A stretch of DNA of 64,000 nucleotides from Halobacillus sp. Nhm2S1 (GTDB lineage Bacteria; Bacillota; Bacilli; Bacillales; Halobacillaceae), in the NCBI RefSeq assembly GCF_019599545.1, contig NZ_JAIEZV010000002.1, positions 620,001-684,000 of the forward strand, read 5' to 3'. Made by a program: the position numbers and the translations under genes. The notes under the pieces are model-generated. The model was not told where the DNA came from, searched no databases, and saw only the letters and a program-made list of their open reading frames with translations. Each line of letters begins with the position of its first letter. The stretch's first letter is position 1. This document shows, piece by piece, positions 51,258 through 59,773 of the stretch.

Positions 51258-53114
51258 TTAAGATTTCTTTTGGTTTTCTTTATCTTTTCGCTGGCCCTCA
51301 AGCTTTTCCTGAATTTTTTCAAATTCTTTACTTGGAGGCATTAAGGAAACGATGACATCGCCGTTTTCTGCCTTATACTCCATCTCCGGAGTGAAGAACT
51401 CAACTTTTCCTGAGGCTCTCTTCGAAAATAAGAGCATGGCGTGTTGATCCATATTCTTCATGTAGTCTTGGAAAGTATATTGTTCTGTAATCGTCGTTTT
51501 GCGGAACACGTAGCCATTTTCCACTCTAGCGTTCAATTCTTCCCAGGAAGCCCCTTCTTCAAATAGGACCCTCCCACCAATTGTATGCACAAGATCTTCC
51601 AAATCGTCCCCCTCTTTATTACTTAAACTAAGCTGGAATGAGTTGTTACGACCAAATTCCGGTACGAAAGTCGTACAAACGAGGGCATTGTAAGAATCTA
51701 ATTCTGTAGCGGCAACCAGATACTCATAAGGTGTCATATCTAAATAATACTCCGTTTGTTCAGATAAAATTTCTCCATGATAAGATTCAATCCCACGGGA
51801 ACGGGCACGGGACAGTCGCTGCCACGAAGAGTCTGTAAGAAGAACGGGAATTTTAAGGTCCTCCAATGTCTTAGCAAGACCTGTTGTAAATGCACTCCCT
51901 CCTGCGATGAGAACCCCCGGTGGCCCCTCCATCGACAGTCCTAACTTTTTCGCAAGCCAGCCTATAGAGAATCCATGTGCCACAACGGTTGTAAATACAA
52001 GAGCAAAGGTCAAGGATATAAGAATCGATGCATCTTCAAATCCTTCTTCTAAAAGGACACTCGCAAAATAACTGGCAACCGTCAGGGCCACAATCCCTCT
52101 TGGTGCGATCCAACCGACCAGAAGCTTCTCTGATTTAGATAAATCCGTCCCCACAGTAGATAGGAAAATCGACAAGGGGCGGACGACAAACAACATTAGA
52201 GCTACAAACCCAATGATTTGAATGTTGAAGATTTCCACCAAAGTTTCGACTGTGAGGGAAGCGGTAAGCATGACGAAGATGGTAGAGATCAACAATAAAG
52301 ATATATTTTCTTTAAAGTGCCGCATATCTGCAATGGATGAAATGTGCATATTCGCAAGAGTCATCCCCATCGCAGTAACAGATAACAGCCCCGTTTCATG
52401 CATGATTTCATCAGCAATTGTAAAGCAAGCAATAACAACGGCAAAGACGGCTGGCGATTTAAGGAACTCAGGGATGTACCCTGTTTCGAACATCCAGCCA
52501 ACCCCTTTTCCGCAAACCCAGCCAAGAAAGACAGCAAAAGCGGAAGCGGCAAAGAACATCAATAACGCAGAAGGATCATTGTTCGTCAGGAATAGAATGA
52601 TTTCGAACGCAAATACCGCTAGTAGTGCACCAATCGGATCGACAATGATCCCTTCCCATTTCAAGATTTTAGCTGGCCGAGGTTTTAACTTAGCCTGACG
52701 CAATAAAGGAAGGATTACAGTCGGACCTGTAACAATGAATAACCCCCCGATTGTAAAAGCGACAGCCCAGGACAAACCTGCCACATAATGAGCCGCTAAT
52801 GAACCCAATATCCAGCTTAGAAACGCACCGAATGTCACAATCCTGAATACGGGACGGCCTAAACCTTTCACTTCCTTCATATCGAGGTTCAAGCTTCCTT
52901 CAAAAAGAATGACAGCAACGGCCAAGGATATGATCGGCTTATAAAGTTCTCCGAAGTCCTGTTCAGGATTCATGAGGCCTAGTACAGGCCCGGCTAAGAG
53001 ACCGGCGATGGACATGACGACAATGGCAGGCAATCGAAAGCGCCAGGCTATCCACTGTGATCCTACGCCGAGAAACCCCACTAACATCAGTTGCAATAGT
53101 AACGAATCTATCAT
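51258..53114 (-). CDS. Cation:proton antiporter (CPA1 NhaP-type) with C-terminal RCK-like domain
   Basis: The 618-residue protein has about 13 membrane helices (1-400). Antiporter core motifs: AVAVILFEGSLNLDM, FIVTGPTVILPLLRQ, KWEGIIVDPIGALLAV (catalytic Asp) and GWIAPRGIVALTVASYFASVLLE. The soluble C-terminus (about 405-600) begins GPPGVLIAGGSAFTTGLAKTLEDLKIPVLLTD, a Rossmann/TrkA-N-like fold, then a TrkA-C-like part. Such tails bind nucleotides or sense state. ATG at 53114 with AAGGAGA; a longer frame to 53189 is not used. Confidence 0.9.
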   Translation of the reverse strand: MIDSLLLQLMLVGFLGVGSQWIAWRFRLPAIVVMSIAGLLAGPVLGLMNPEQDFGELYKPIISLAVAVILFEGSLNLDMKEVKGLGRPVFRIVTFGAFLSWILGSLAAHYVAGLSWAVAFTIGGLFIVTGPTVILPLLRQAKLKPRPAKILKWEGIIVDPIGALLAVFAFEIILFLTNNDPSALLMFFAASAFAVFLGWVCGKGVGWMFETGYIPEFLKSPAVFAVVIACFTIADEIMHETGLLSVTAMGMTLANMHISSIADMRHFKENISLLLISTIFVMLTASLTVETLVEIFNIQIIGFVALMLFVVRPLSIFLSTVGTDLSKSEKLLVGWIAPRGIVALTVASYFASVLLEEGFEDASILISLTFALVFTTVVAHGFSIGWLAKKLGLSMEGPPGVLIAGGSAFTTGLAKTLEDLKIPVLLTDSSWQRLSRARSRGIESYHGEILSEQTEYYLDMTPYEYLVAATELDSYNALVCTTFVPEFGRNNSFQLSLSNKEGDDLEDLVHTIGGRVLFEEGASWEELNARVENGYVFRKTTITEQYTFQDYMKNMDQHAMLLFSKRASGKVEFFTPEMEYKAENGDVIVSLMPPSKEFEKIQEKLEGQRKDKENQKKS

Positions 53115-53247
53115 TGAACAGTCTCCTTCTATAAGGTGTATGTACGACCCTCGAGTAATATAGACATATTCTATATGCCTCTCCCGCATCTGTAAACTAA
53201 ATTGTCTGTAAAAAACTTCCCTTTCCCATCAAACCTTCTTCCAATAT

Positions 53248-53539
53248 CGCTCCCTTTACTTGAAAACTTAGTTTCGACTTTTGTTGAATGGATGGGGTGT
53301 GTGGAAGCTGGGAGACTCCCGTGGGAGAAAGGAGATAGGCGAGGTCCCGCAGGAAGAAGTCCAAGGAAGCTCGCCACTCTCCCACAGGAAAGTGTTCAAA
53401 TGCGGAATCGCCCTGCTTATGACGCGAGTGTCTAGGCGATGGAGCTATACGAGTAGCTTCCCCGCCAACCCCGACGTTCAATTCAGTAACGAACCCCAAA
53501 GCATCTTGAATTCGAGCCTTCCACAAACCTGCCAGATTG
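53248..53539. repeat. Intergenic repeat family, copy E (about 290 bp)
   Basis: Left end CGCTCCCTTTACTTGAAAAC then TTAGTTTCGACTTTTGTTGA; right end TTCGAGCCTTCCACAAACCTGCCA. The interior has GGGAGACTCCCGTGGGAGAAAGG and CTCGCCACTCTCCCACAGGA, as in copies A and C, and a CCAAGGAAGCTCGCC block. Confidence 0.8.
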
Positions 53540-53621
53540 TTGAATAAACCCTTAATTTGTAAGGGAATCACACAAAAAATGGTATGGTAATCATAACCTT
53601 TTAAATTTTCTAAAAAAATAA

Positions 53622-53650
53622 TTGACAGAAAGGTATGACATTGATAGTAT
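53622..53650 (+). promoter_or_regulatory. brnQ: Promoter of brnQ
   Basis: TTGACA (53622-53627), 17-nt spacer, TAGTAT (53645-53650). Start point expected near 53657. Confidence 0.8.
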
Positions 53651-53656
53651 TACGGC

Positions 53657-53747
53657 GGTGCGTTAATCTCATTCACTTTTCAATAACGAAAATCATGCAG
53701 AAGCCTTGATTATTGCCGCTCATCTTTTGGATAAGAGCGCTTTTTTT
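53657..53747 (+). ncRNA. Candidate attenuator leader RNA of brnQ
   Basis: The 90-nt leader ends in a terminator: CGCTC-ATC / GAT-AA-GAGCG (53717-53739) with a T-run (53741-53747). Upstream, GCGG (near 53655) and TTAATC (53663-53668) can pair with GATTA (53708-53712) and CCGC (53716-53719), which would break the terminator. Other possible pairs are AATCA / TGATT and CAATAA / TTATTG. There is no T-box sequence (AGGGTGGNACCGCG) and no long leader peptide. Class unknown. Confidence 0.6.
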
Positions 53748-53784
53748 ACGTAAAATATACAGACATCTATGAGGAGGAGCCAGT

Positions 53785-55104
53785 ATGAAAGCAAGAGACA
53801 CAATTTTTATTGGATTCACACTGTTCGCTTTGTTTTTCGGTGCTGGGAACTTGATTTATCCTGTATCCCTCGGTATTGAGTCAGGAACATCCTACTTCCC
53901 GGCTATTTTCGGTTTTGTCATTACTGGTGTAGGGTTACCTATCGTGACAGTCGCGGCGATATCGCTTGTCCGCAACGGGGCTGTTCAATTAGCTGGACGT
54001 GTCCACCCAAGGTTCGGATTATTATTTACGGCGATGGTCTATCTTGTCATTGGACCTTTCTTTGCTATTCCAAGGGCTGCCAACGTTGCTTTTGAAACAG
54101 GCATCGTTCCCTTTACCAACGGCAAATCGTTGACGCTATTCATTTTTACGGTCTTATTCTTTGTACTTGTTTACTGGCTCAGCCGCAATCCATCTAAACT
54201 AGTGGATCGTGTGGGGCAGATCTTAACCCCTACATTATTCTTAGCTATCCTTGGCCTCGTTATTGGAAGCTTTTTTATGCTGGATGGACAGATTCAGCCA
54301 GCAGGGGAAAAATATCAGGCTCAACCTTTCTTCACAGGATTCATTGAGGGGTATCTGACCATGGATGCGATTGCTTCTCTTGCTTTCGGAATCATTGTGG
54401 TTTCATCCTTCCGCGATCGCGGCGTCACCGATCCAAAAGAATTAACCCGCCGGACATTGAAAGCAGGTTTAGTCACAGCGATTGGACTAACTACTGTTTA
54501 TGTGGCCATTGGTTGGATTGGAGCAAGAATGGCAACAGAAGGTTCCTTTGATAATGGAAGTGCCATCCTTGCGGGTGCTGCACAAATCATGTATGGAGAT
54601 GTAGGGACGCTATTGCTTGGTGTTATTGTAGGACTAGCCTGTTTGACAACCTGCATCGGTCTGACAGTTGCTTGTGGCCAGTTCTTTTCCAAGCGTGTTC
54701 CCGGAATGACTTATCACCATGTCATCATAGTAGTAACTTTGATTAGTTTTGCGATCTCTAATATTGGATTAAACCAAATCATTGCTTATTCTGTTCCGGT
54801 TCTTGTGTTCGTTTATCCGATCACCATTGTTCTGGTGGCTCTAACATTCATGAGCCCCCTCTTCAATCACTCACCTTATGTTTACAGAGGCGCGATTCTA
54901 TTGACTTCGGTCATAGGGGTTTATGATGGGCTCGTAGCTTTTGGCGCAGATGTATCATCCATCGAACCATTGATCAGTCAACTGCCATTGTTTGAACTGA
55001 ACCTAAGTTGGGTCTTCCCAGCGATTGTTGGTGGAATTATCGGCTTATTGATCGATTATTTCAAAGGACAGCCACGTCATAAAGAAAGCTTCCAAAACGG
55101 ATGA
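53785..55104 (+). CDS. brnQ: Branched-chain amino acid:cation symporter BrnQ/LIVCS
   Basis: A 439-residue protein with 12 helices that imports Leu, Ile and Val with Na+ or H+. N-terminal FALFFGAGNLIYPVSLGIESGTSYF and later PFFAIPRAANVAFETGIVPF and DAIASLAFGIIVVSSFRDRG are LIVCS signatures. GAGGAGGAG before the ATG. Regulated probably by the leader attenuator. Followed by a bidirectional terminator. Confidence 0.95.
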   Translation: MKARDTIFIGFTLFALFFGAGNLIYPVSLGIESGTSYFPAIFGFVITGVGLPIVTVAAISLVRNGAVQLAGRVHPRFGLLFTAMVYLVIGPFFAIPRAANVAFETGIVPFTNGKSLTLFIFTVLFFVLVYWLSRNPSKLVDRVGQILTPTLFLAILGLVIGSFFMLDGQIQPAGEKYQAQPFFTGFIEGYLTMDAIASLAFGIIVVSSFRDRGVTDPKELTRRTLKAGLVTAIGLTTVYVAIGWIGARMATEGSFDNGSAILAGAAQIMYGDVGTLLLGVIVGLACLTTCIGLTVACGQFFSKRVPGMTYHHVIIVVTLISFAISNIGLNQIIAYSVPVLVFVYPITIVLVALTFMSPLFNHSPYVYRGAILLTSVIGVYDGLVAFGADVSSIEPLISQLPLFELNLSWVFPAIVGGIIGLLIDYFKGQPRHKESFQNG

Positions 55105-55110
55105 CGTATG

Positions 55111-55141
55111 AAAATCCCTCTCCTTGAAGGAGAGGGATTTT
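55111..55141. terminator. Bidirectional terminator between brnQ and the transglutaminase gene
   Basis: AAAATCCCTCTCCTT / AAGGAGAGGGATTTT (55111-55125, 55127-55141) with T-run on the right. Confidence 0.9.
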
Positions 55142-55993
55142 TTATTGTTCTAGAAGCGTTACACTAACTTTCACATCAAGGTTTTGTCCGCCTCCACGAT
55201 ATACTCCCTGAAGCGGGCTGACGTCTGCATAATCTCTTCCTGTCCCAATTCTGATATGCTGTTCTAATGCTTCGACATTATTGGTAGGGTCGAGACCCAC
55301 CCAGCCGATTCCGGGAACCATCACTTCTACCCATGCATGTGTGGCCGCATCACCCACAAGTGCTGAATCTTCTCCTACATACAGATATCCACTTACGTAC
55401 CGGGCAGGTATACCCTGGGATCTCAAGATCCCAATCATGACGTGTGCATAATCCTGGCACACGCCGGCCCTTAACGGCCATGATTCATACGCCTTGGTAT
55501 TCACTTGGGTGGTCGTCGTATCGTATCTTATGGATTGATTGATGTATTCCATCAGCCTTAATGAAAAACGGATTGGATCTTTTGCGTCACCGACTTCATT
55601 GATAATCTCTTCGTGTTGTTCTTTATACAGGAAAGTATAAGGGGTTTCATTTAAGTAAGCCAAATAGTGATGACGGAAAAGTTCTGAATGGAAAATCGTC
55701 TGCATTTCACTTGAACATTCAATCATACGGATGAATGGGCTTTTTTGGATACTGACCGTTGACGTTGTCTTTAACGTTAAATGTTCATGTTTCTCGGGAA
55801 TGAAGAAAGTTTCCACATGATTCCCCCAGAGATCAATATGTTCTTTCGTCATCGAACCTGGAGTGATTTCAGTCCGGTAAGCCAGTAACCTCTGGCATTC
55901 ATCCGTTCTTGGTTTTAAACGTATATGATTCATGCTTTGATCGACGAAGTTATCATAATAAAAGGTGTTGGTATGCTCAATTTGGAACTTCAC
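55142..55993 (-). CDS. Transglutaminase-like domain protein of the ATP-grasp/alpha-E cluster
   Basis: A 283-residue transglutaminase-like cysteine protease fold. N-terminal region (FQIEHTNTFYYDNFVDQSMNHIRLKPR) is the family-specific bacterial transglutaminase-like N domain. Catalytic Cys lies in PLRAGVCQDYAHVMIGILRSQGIPARYVSGYLY, His in AATHAWVEVMVPGIGWVGLDPT and Asp in GLDPT. Third gene of the trio, 23 nt after the alpha-E gene. Likely works on the product of the other two; function in this cluster is inferred. Confidence 0.9.
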   Translation of the reverse strand: MKFQIEHTNTFYYDNFVDQSMNHIRLKPRTDECQRLLAYRTEITPGSMTKEHIDLWGNHVETFFIPEKHEHLTLKTTSTVSIQKSPFIRMIECSSEMQTIFHSELFRHHYLAYLNETPYTFLYKEQHEEIINEVGDAKDPIRFSLRLMEYINQSIRYDTTTTQVNTKAYESWPLRAGVCQDYAHVMIGILRSQGIPARYVSGYLYVGEDSALVGDAATHAWVEVMVPGIGWVGLDPTNNVEALEQHIRIGTGRDYADVSPLQGVYRGGGQNLDVKVSVTLLEQ

Positions 55994-56016
55994 AGTGTAT
56001 TCCTCCTGGATAGCCT

Positions 56017-56979
56017 TTACTTGACGTGAACCGGTTCAATTAGATAATAGGTTTGTGAGAACATACGACTCAGTGTCATGCACCGATCTTGGAAATGATC
56101 GAGAAATGACATCAGCTCATTCATATCCATTTCCTCTATGTTCGTGCTCGTAATTTCATCTTGAATGAGCTCAAGCATTTGAAAAAGGTCTTCAGAATAG
56201 TGAGAGATTTTTCCACCTTCAAGTTTGTTGACCGCTTCCATAACATGATCCATGCAATAACGAATCGACCGAGGGAACGTCCCTTCTTTAATCAAAAAGC
56301 TGAGGACATGTTTGGACTCCATCGTTGGCGGGTGTTCCTTAATGTATGCGTCATAACCGTTTAGAAACTGTAGAGCTGTCAGCCAATAATAGTAGTGATC
56401 AGTCGGAACATCCGCCTCTTTTCTGTTCTTTTCACATGTCACATTCAATATTCTTGCCGTTTTCTCCGCGCGCTCCAGCCATTTCCCTACTTTAATAAAA
56501 GTATAGGGAGTTCCACGGCTCATACTGGACTCAATGACCCCTTGTGACGTCATGGAAGTTTTAATTACTCGATCCAGATAGTCCTGGGTATGCTGTCTCG
56601 TATTCGGGAGCTCCTGCCAATCCTTTTGGTCCAAATGGAAGGCATTTAAAACTTCCCACAGTTCTTCAGGAAGTATATCCCTTGTCGAACGGGCATTCTC
56701 ACGGGCAAAATTCATACAATTCATAAGAGAATTAACGTTAAATGGACTAATAGTCAAGTACTGGATCATCGTCTCCCTGTCTAAGCGATCGTATAAGCTG
56801 TAATAATCTTTGGCGGAAGCACAGACTTCCACAATTTCTTCCCAGTCCCGATCCGCTGCCTCCTGATTTTGTGCTTCCAACATGTGAATGAGCTGGACAC
56901 TTAGGACCCTTGCATTGTTTTCAGCTCGTTCTATATTTCGTGACATCCAGTAAAGAGAATCTGCTACACGACTAAGCAT
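56017..56979 (-). CDS. Alpha-E domain protein (DUF403)
   Basis: The 320-residue protein is mainly helical, with the alpha-E start MLSRVADSLYWMSRNIERAENNARVL and RSTRDILPEELWEVLN, SRGTPYTFIKVGKWLERAEKTARIL. It always accompanies ATP-grasp and transglutaminase-like genes in bacteria; its activity is unknown. The ATG at 56979 overlaps the end of the ATP-grasp gene; a GTG at 56991 in frame is less likely. Confidence 0.9.
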   Translation of the reverse strand: MLSRVADSLYWMSRNIERAENNARVLSVQLIHMLEAQNQEAADRDWEEIVEVCASAKDYYSLYDRLDRETMIQYLTISPFNVNSLMNCMNFARENARSTRDILPEELWEVLNAFHLDQKDWQELPNTRQHTQDYLDRVIKTSMTSQGVIESSMSRGTPYTFIKVGKWLERAEKTARILNVTCEKNRKEADVPTDHYYYWLTALQFLNGYDAYIKEHPPTMESKHVLSFLIKEGTFPRSIRYCMDHVMEAVNKLEGGKISHYSEDLFQMLELIQDEITSTNIEEMDMNELMSFLDHFQDRCMTLSRMFSQTYYLIEPVHVK

Positions 56980-58432
56980 GGTGATCACCACTTTCTGTCA
57001 AAATCCACGTATCTTTTCCTCCTCCACCTTGAGAGGAGTTCACCACAAGAGAGCCTTCTTTGAGCGCTACTCGTGATAACCCGCCAGGAAGTACATTTGT
57101 CTTTTCACCATTCATGACAAATACGCGTAAATCCACGTGACATGGATAAAATCTACCTTCCTGATAAGCAGGAGCCCTTGATAATTTAATGGTGGGTTGA
57201 GCAATATATTGATGAGGATTTTCAATGATCTTCTTCTTGAATTCTTCTCGTTCACTTTCTTCGGACTGAGGACCTATCAGCATATCATAACCACCTGAAG
57301 CCCCTACATTTTTCACAACCAGTTCATGGATGTTGTCCAGCACATAATCCAGACGCTCAGGATCACTAAGGAAGTAGGTTTCAACGTTCGGGATAATTGG
57401 CTCTTCTTCGAGGTAGAAGCGAATCATATCCGGAACATACACATACATCGCTTTATCATCCGCTACACCATTGCCAATGCCATTAAGTATCGATACATTC
57501 CCTTTTCGATAAGCCCTGAGCAACCCGGATACCCCGAGGGCCGAGTCAGGCCGGAACGCTTCAGGATCAAGGAAGTCATCGTCGATTCTTCTATAAATGA
57601 TATCCACACGCTTCAACCCTTTAATGGTCTTCATGTAGACAACATCATTTTTGACAATCAAATCTCTACCTTCGACCAGTTCGATTCCCATCTGCTGAGC
57701 AAGAAAGACATGATCATAATAAGCAGAGTTGTAAATTCCCGGCGTCAATAAAACAGCGGTCGCCGATTTATGAGGATCTGCGTTGGCAGGCAAATGACTG
57801 GTCACCGCCTGGTGAAGCTCTGACAATTGATGCTCCAACGTTTCAATGGAATGTTGGAAGAATAATTCAGGATACACTTGTCTCATAACGTAACGATTTT
57901 GGAAAACATAAGACATCCCAGAAGGATTACGCAAATTATCTTCCAATACTCGATATTGACCATTTTCATCTCTAATCAAATCTACTCCGGCAAGGAATAT
58001 ATGATTCCTTAAAGGAATGTCTATCCCACTGACTTGTTTGTTGTAGTAATAAGGATTGTTCTCGATCAACTCTCTTGGTATGATTCCCGCTTCTACTATT
58101 TCCTGATCATGATAAATATCTTCTAAAAAATGGTTGAGAGCAGTCATCCGCTGCTTCATCCCTTTTTCAATTTCTTCCCAATCCTGCCTCGGAATGATGA
58201 TTGGAACAAAGTCGAACGGCATCGTCCTCTCTGTTCCCCCCGTGTGGTTATACACGGTGAATGTAATGCCCTGTCTAAGAAAATTAAGCTGAGCTGTTTC
58301 ATGCTTTTTCATCAAATCGCGTTCTGTAAATTGATTGACCAGTTGATAAAACCATTGGTAGTGCCTTTTCGGCTCACCATCTTGTTTCATCATTTCATCA
58401 AAGTAAACTCCCGTTTGATAATTAGTTAGCAC
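56972..58432 (-). CDS. Circularly permuted ATP-grasp protein (DUF404/DUF407)
   Basis: The 486-residue protein has the DUF404 region (GVYFDEMMKQDGEPKRHYQWFYQL) and the circularly permuted ATP-grasp type 2 domain (PREL...NNPYYYNKQVSGIDIP, FLAGVDLIRDENGQYRVLEDNLRNPSGMSY, GNGVADDKAMYVYVPDMIRFYLEEEPIIPNVETY, VVKNVGASGGYDMLIGPQ). ATP-grasp enzymes form amide bonds between carboxylates and amines. First gene of the trio; a start TTG/ATG near 58432 is preceded by GGAGAGG. Confidence 0.92.
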   Translation of the reverse strand: MLTNYQTGVYFDEMMKQDGEPKRHYQWFYQLVNQFTERDLMKKHETAQLNFLRQGITFTVYNHTGGTERTMPFDFVPIIIPRQDWEEIEKGMKQRMTALNHFLEDIYHDQEIVEAGIIPRELIENNPYYYNKQVSGIDIPLRNHIFLAGVDLIRDENGQYRVLEDNLRNPSGMSYVFQNRYVMRQVYPELFFQHSIETLEHQLSELHQAVTSHLPANADPHKSATAVLLTPGIYNSAYYDHVFLAQQMGIELVEGRDLIVKNDVVYMKTIKGLKRVDIIYRRIDDDFLDPEAFRPDSALGVSGLLRAYRKGNVSILNGIGNGVADDKAMYVYVPDMIRFYLEEEPIIPNVETYFLSDPERLDYVLDNIHELVVKNVGASGGYDMLIGPQSEESEREEFKKKIIENPHQYIAQPTIKLSRAPAYQEGRFYPCHVDLRVFVMNGEKTNVLPGGLSRVALKEGSLVVNSSQGGGGKDTWILTESGDHHA

Positions 58433-58539
58433 GACCTCTCCTCCATTCCTACTTACTACAAATCCTTTACCCTTAGTTTACTCTACTCACTCATAAATTG
58501 TAAGAAAATTTACACAACAATTGTCGTTTCGAGTTCTTA

Positions 58540-58646
58540 AAGTAACTGGCAGGATTGTGGAAGACTCCGTTTTGAGACTTTCAGTGAGTGGACTTTTAAC
58601 AATCGGGATAGCGGAAGACAATCCAACTTGGTAAAGGGAGCTTATG
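58540..58646. repeat. Intergenic repeat family, copy F (short, degraded)
   Basis: TGTGGAAGACTCCGTTTTGA (58556-58575) matches the left TIR of copy C at most positions. AGTGAGTGGAC and AACAATCGGGA follow, and the right edge TAAAGGGAGCTT is the reverse of the GCTCCCTTTA end of copies A and E. The GC-rich interior is missing. Confidence 0.75.
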
Positions 58647-58664
58647 CGAAGTTCATATTTAGAT

Positions 58665-58711
58665 AAAAAAACCGGACCAGGTCATCCGTTTTTGGTATGA
58701 CCTGGTCCGGT
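58665..58711 (-). terminator. Terminator of the quinone oxidoreductase-like gene
   Basis: ACCGGACCAGGTCA (58671-58684) / TGACCTGGTCCGGT (58698-58711) with A-run on the left. Confidence 0.9.
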
Positions 58712-58726
58712 GTGAAGGGGTAGACC

Positions 58727-59662
58727 CTATTTAATGTTGATGACAATTTTACCTTTAGCATGGTGGGTTTCGCTGACGCTGTGAGCTTCTTTCAACCCTT
58801 CCTCACTAAGATCAAAGCGATGTCCGATGACAGATACTAAATTTCCTGATTCCATCATGGAAGCCAGTTTTTCCAGTTTTTCTCCGCTCGGCTCAAGCCA
58901 GACAAATCCTGCTTTGATACCATGCTTGGCTGCGAGATCTTCATCCGGTGGCTGAACGATGGACGGTAGACGGCCTCCTTCTTTCAGGACAGAAAAGCTT
59001 TTTTCCTGAATTTCTCCCCCGAGGGTATCGAGGACGATATCATAGTCACTCAATATCTCGGAGAAGTCCTCTTCTTTATAATTGATAAAGCGATCGACAC
59101 CCAGTTTTTCTACCCACTCCTGATTCTTTCCGCTGGCTGTCGCTGCTACATAAGCTCCTTTTTGTTTCGCAATCTGAATCGCATAATGGCCGACACCACC
59201 TGAACCTGCATGGATGAGCACATGATCTCCTTCTTTAATGTCACTAAAATCCACTAGGCATTGCCATGCAGTAAGACCTGCCAATGGTACCGCTGCCGCT
59301 TCCTCAAATGAAACATTCTCAGGAAGATGGGCTAAAAGATGCTCATCCACAGCTGTGTACTCAGCATACGTCCCGAATCGCGTTGTATCCGGGCGAGCGA
59401 AAACGCGATCGCCTACTTTGAAGTTTTGTACTGCAGAACCAACCTCCGCGACGATTCCCGCTGCATCCCATCCTAAAATGATAGGAAAATCAAAATCCAA
59501 CATTTCTTTCAAGTACCCTTCACGCAATTTCCAGTCGATTGGATTGATGGATGTCGCATGCAATTCCACGATGACCTGACTTTCACTTGGAACCGGGCGT
59601 TCCACGTCTTTTTCAATTAATTGATTTCTATCTCCATATTGCTCAATAACAATAGCCTTCAT
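58727..59662 (-). CDS. NADP-dependent quinone oxidoreductase-like protein (MDR superfamily)
   Basis: A 311-residue zinc-free medium-chain dehydrogenase/reductase. The N-terminal GroES-like half (VERPVPSESQVIVELHATSINPIDWKLREGYL) and the Rossmann motif DHVLIHAGSGGVGHYAIQIAKQKGAYVAATASGKN. The INPID-W-K-R-G stretch is typical of the quinone oxidoreductase subgroup. Cofactor NADPH is from family knowledge. GGAGAG before the ATG. Divergent from recQ. Confidence 0.9.
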   Translation of the reverse strand: MKAIVIEQYGDRNQLIEKDVERPVPSESQVIVELHATSINPIDWKLREGYLKEMLDFDFPIILGWDAAGIVAEVGSAVQNFKVGDRVFARPDTTRFGTYAEYTAVDEHLLAHLPENVSFEEAAAVPLAGLTAWQCLVDFSDIKEGDHVLIHAGSGGVGHYAIQIAKQKGAYVAATASGKNQEWVEKLGVDRFINYKEEDFSEILSDYDIVLDTLGGEIQEKSFSVLKEGGRLPSIVQPPDEDLAAKHGIKAGFVWLEPSGEKLEKLASMMESGNLVSVIGHRFDLSEEGLKEAHSVSETHHAKGKIVINIK

Positions 59663-59773
59663 GTATAATCTCTCCTTTTTAGAAGTATGACTTCTTTAGT
59701 TTTCCCCACAGTTTTCACGTGAAACATGATAAGATGTGGGAGAAAGAAGATTATGTATAAAAGGATGATCACG

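Larger units (their letters stand above)
53115..53784. other. Intergenic region with a repeat copy and the brnQ leader
   Basis: Nothing coding was found. It contains repeat copy E, a sigma-A promoter and a terminator-like hairpin leader for brnQ (separate entries). Open frames in it run through the repeat copy. Confidence 0.6.

Noticed and set aside
53171-53571. Overlapping open frames in repeat copy E (77-124 residues)
   Set aside because: They lie inside the repeat, overlap each other on both strands and show no family similarity or start signals.
51258-53571. Defence island
   Set aside because: No restriction, Abi, toxin-antitoxin or CRISPR genes were found here or elsewhere in the window; the genes are housekeeping or transport.
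53651-53750. T-box leader before brnQ
   Set aside because: The T-box sequence and stem I features are missing, and the leader is too short.
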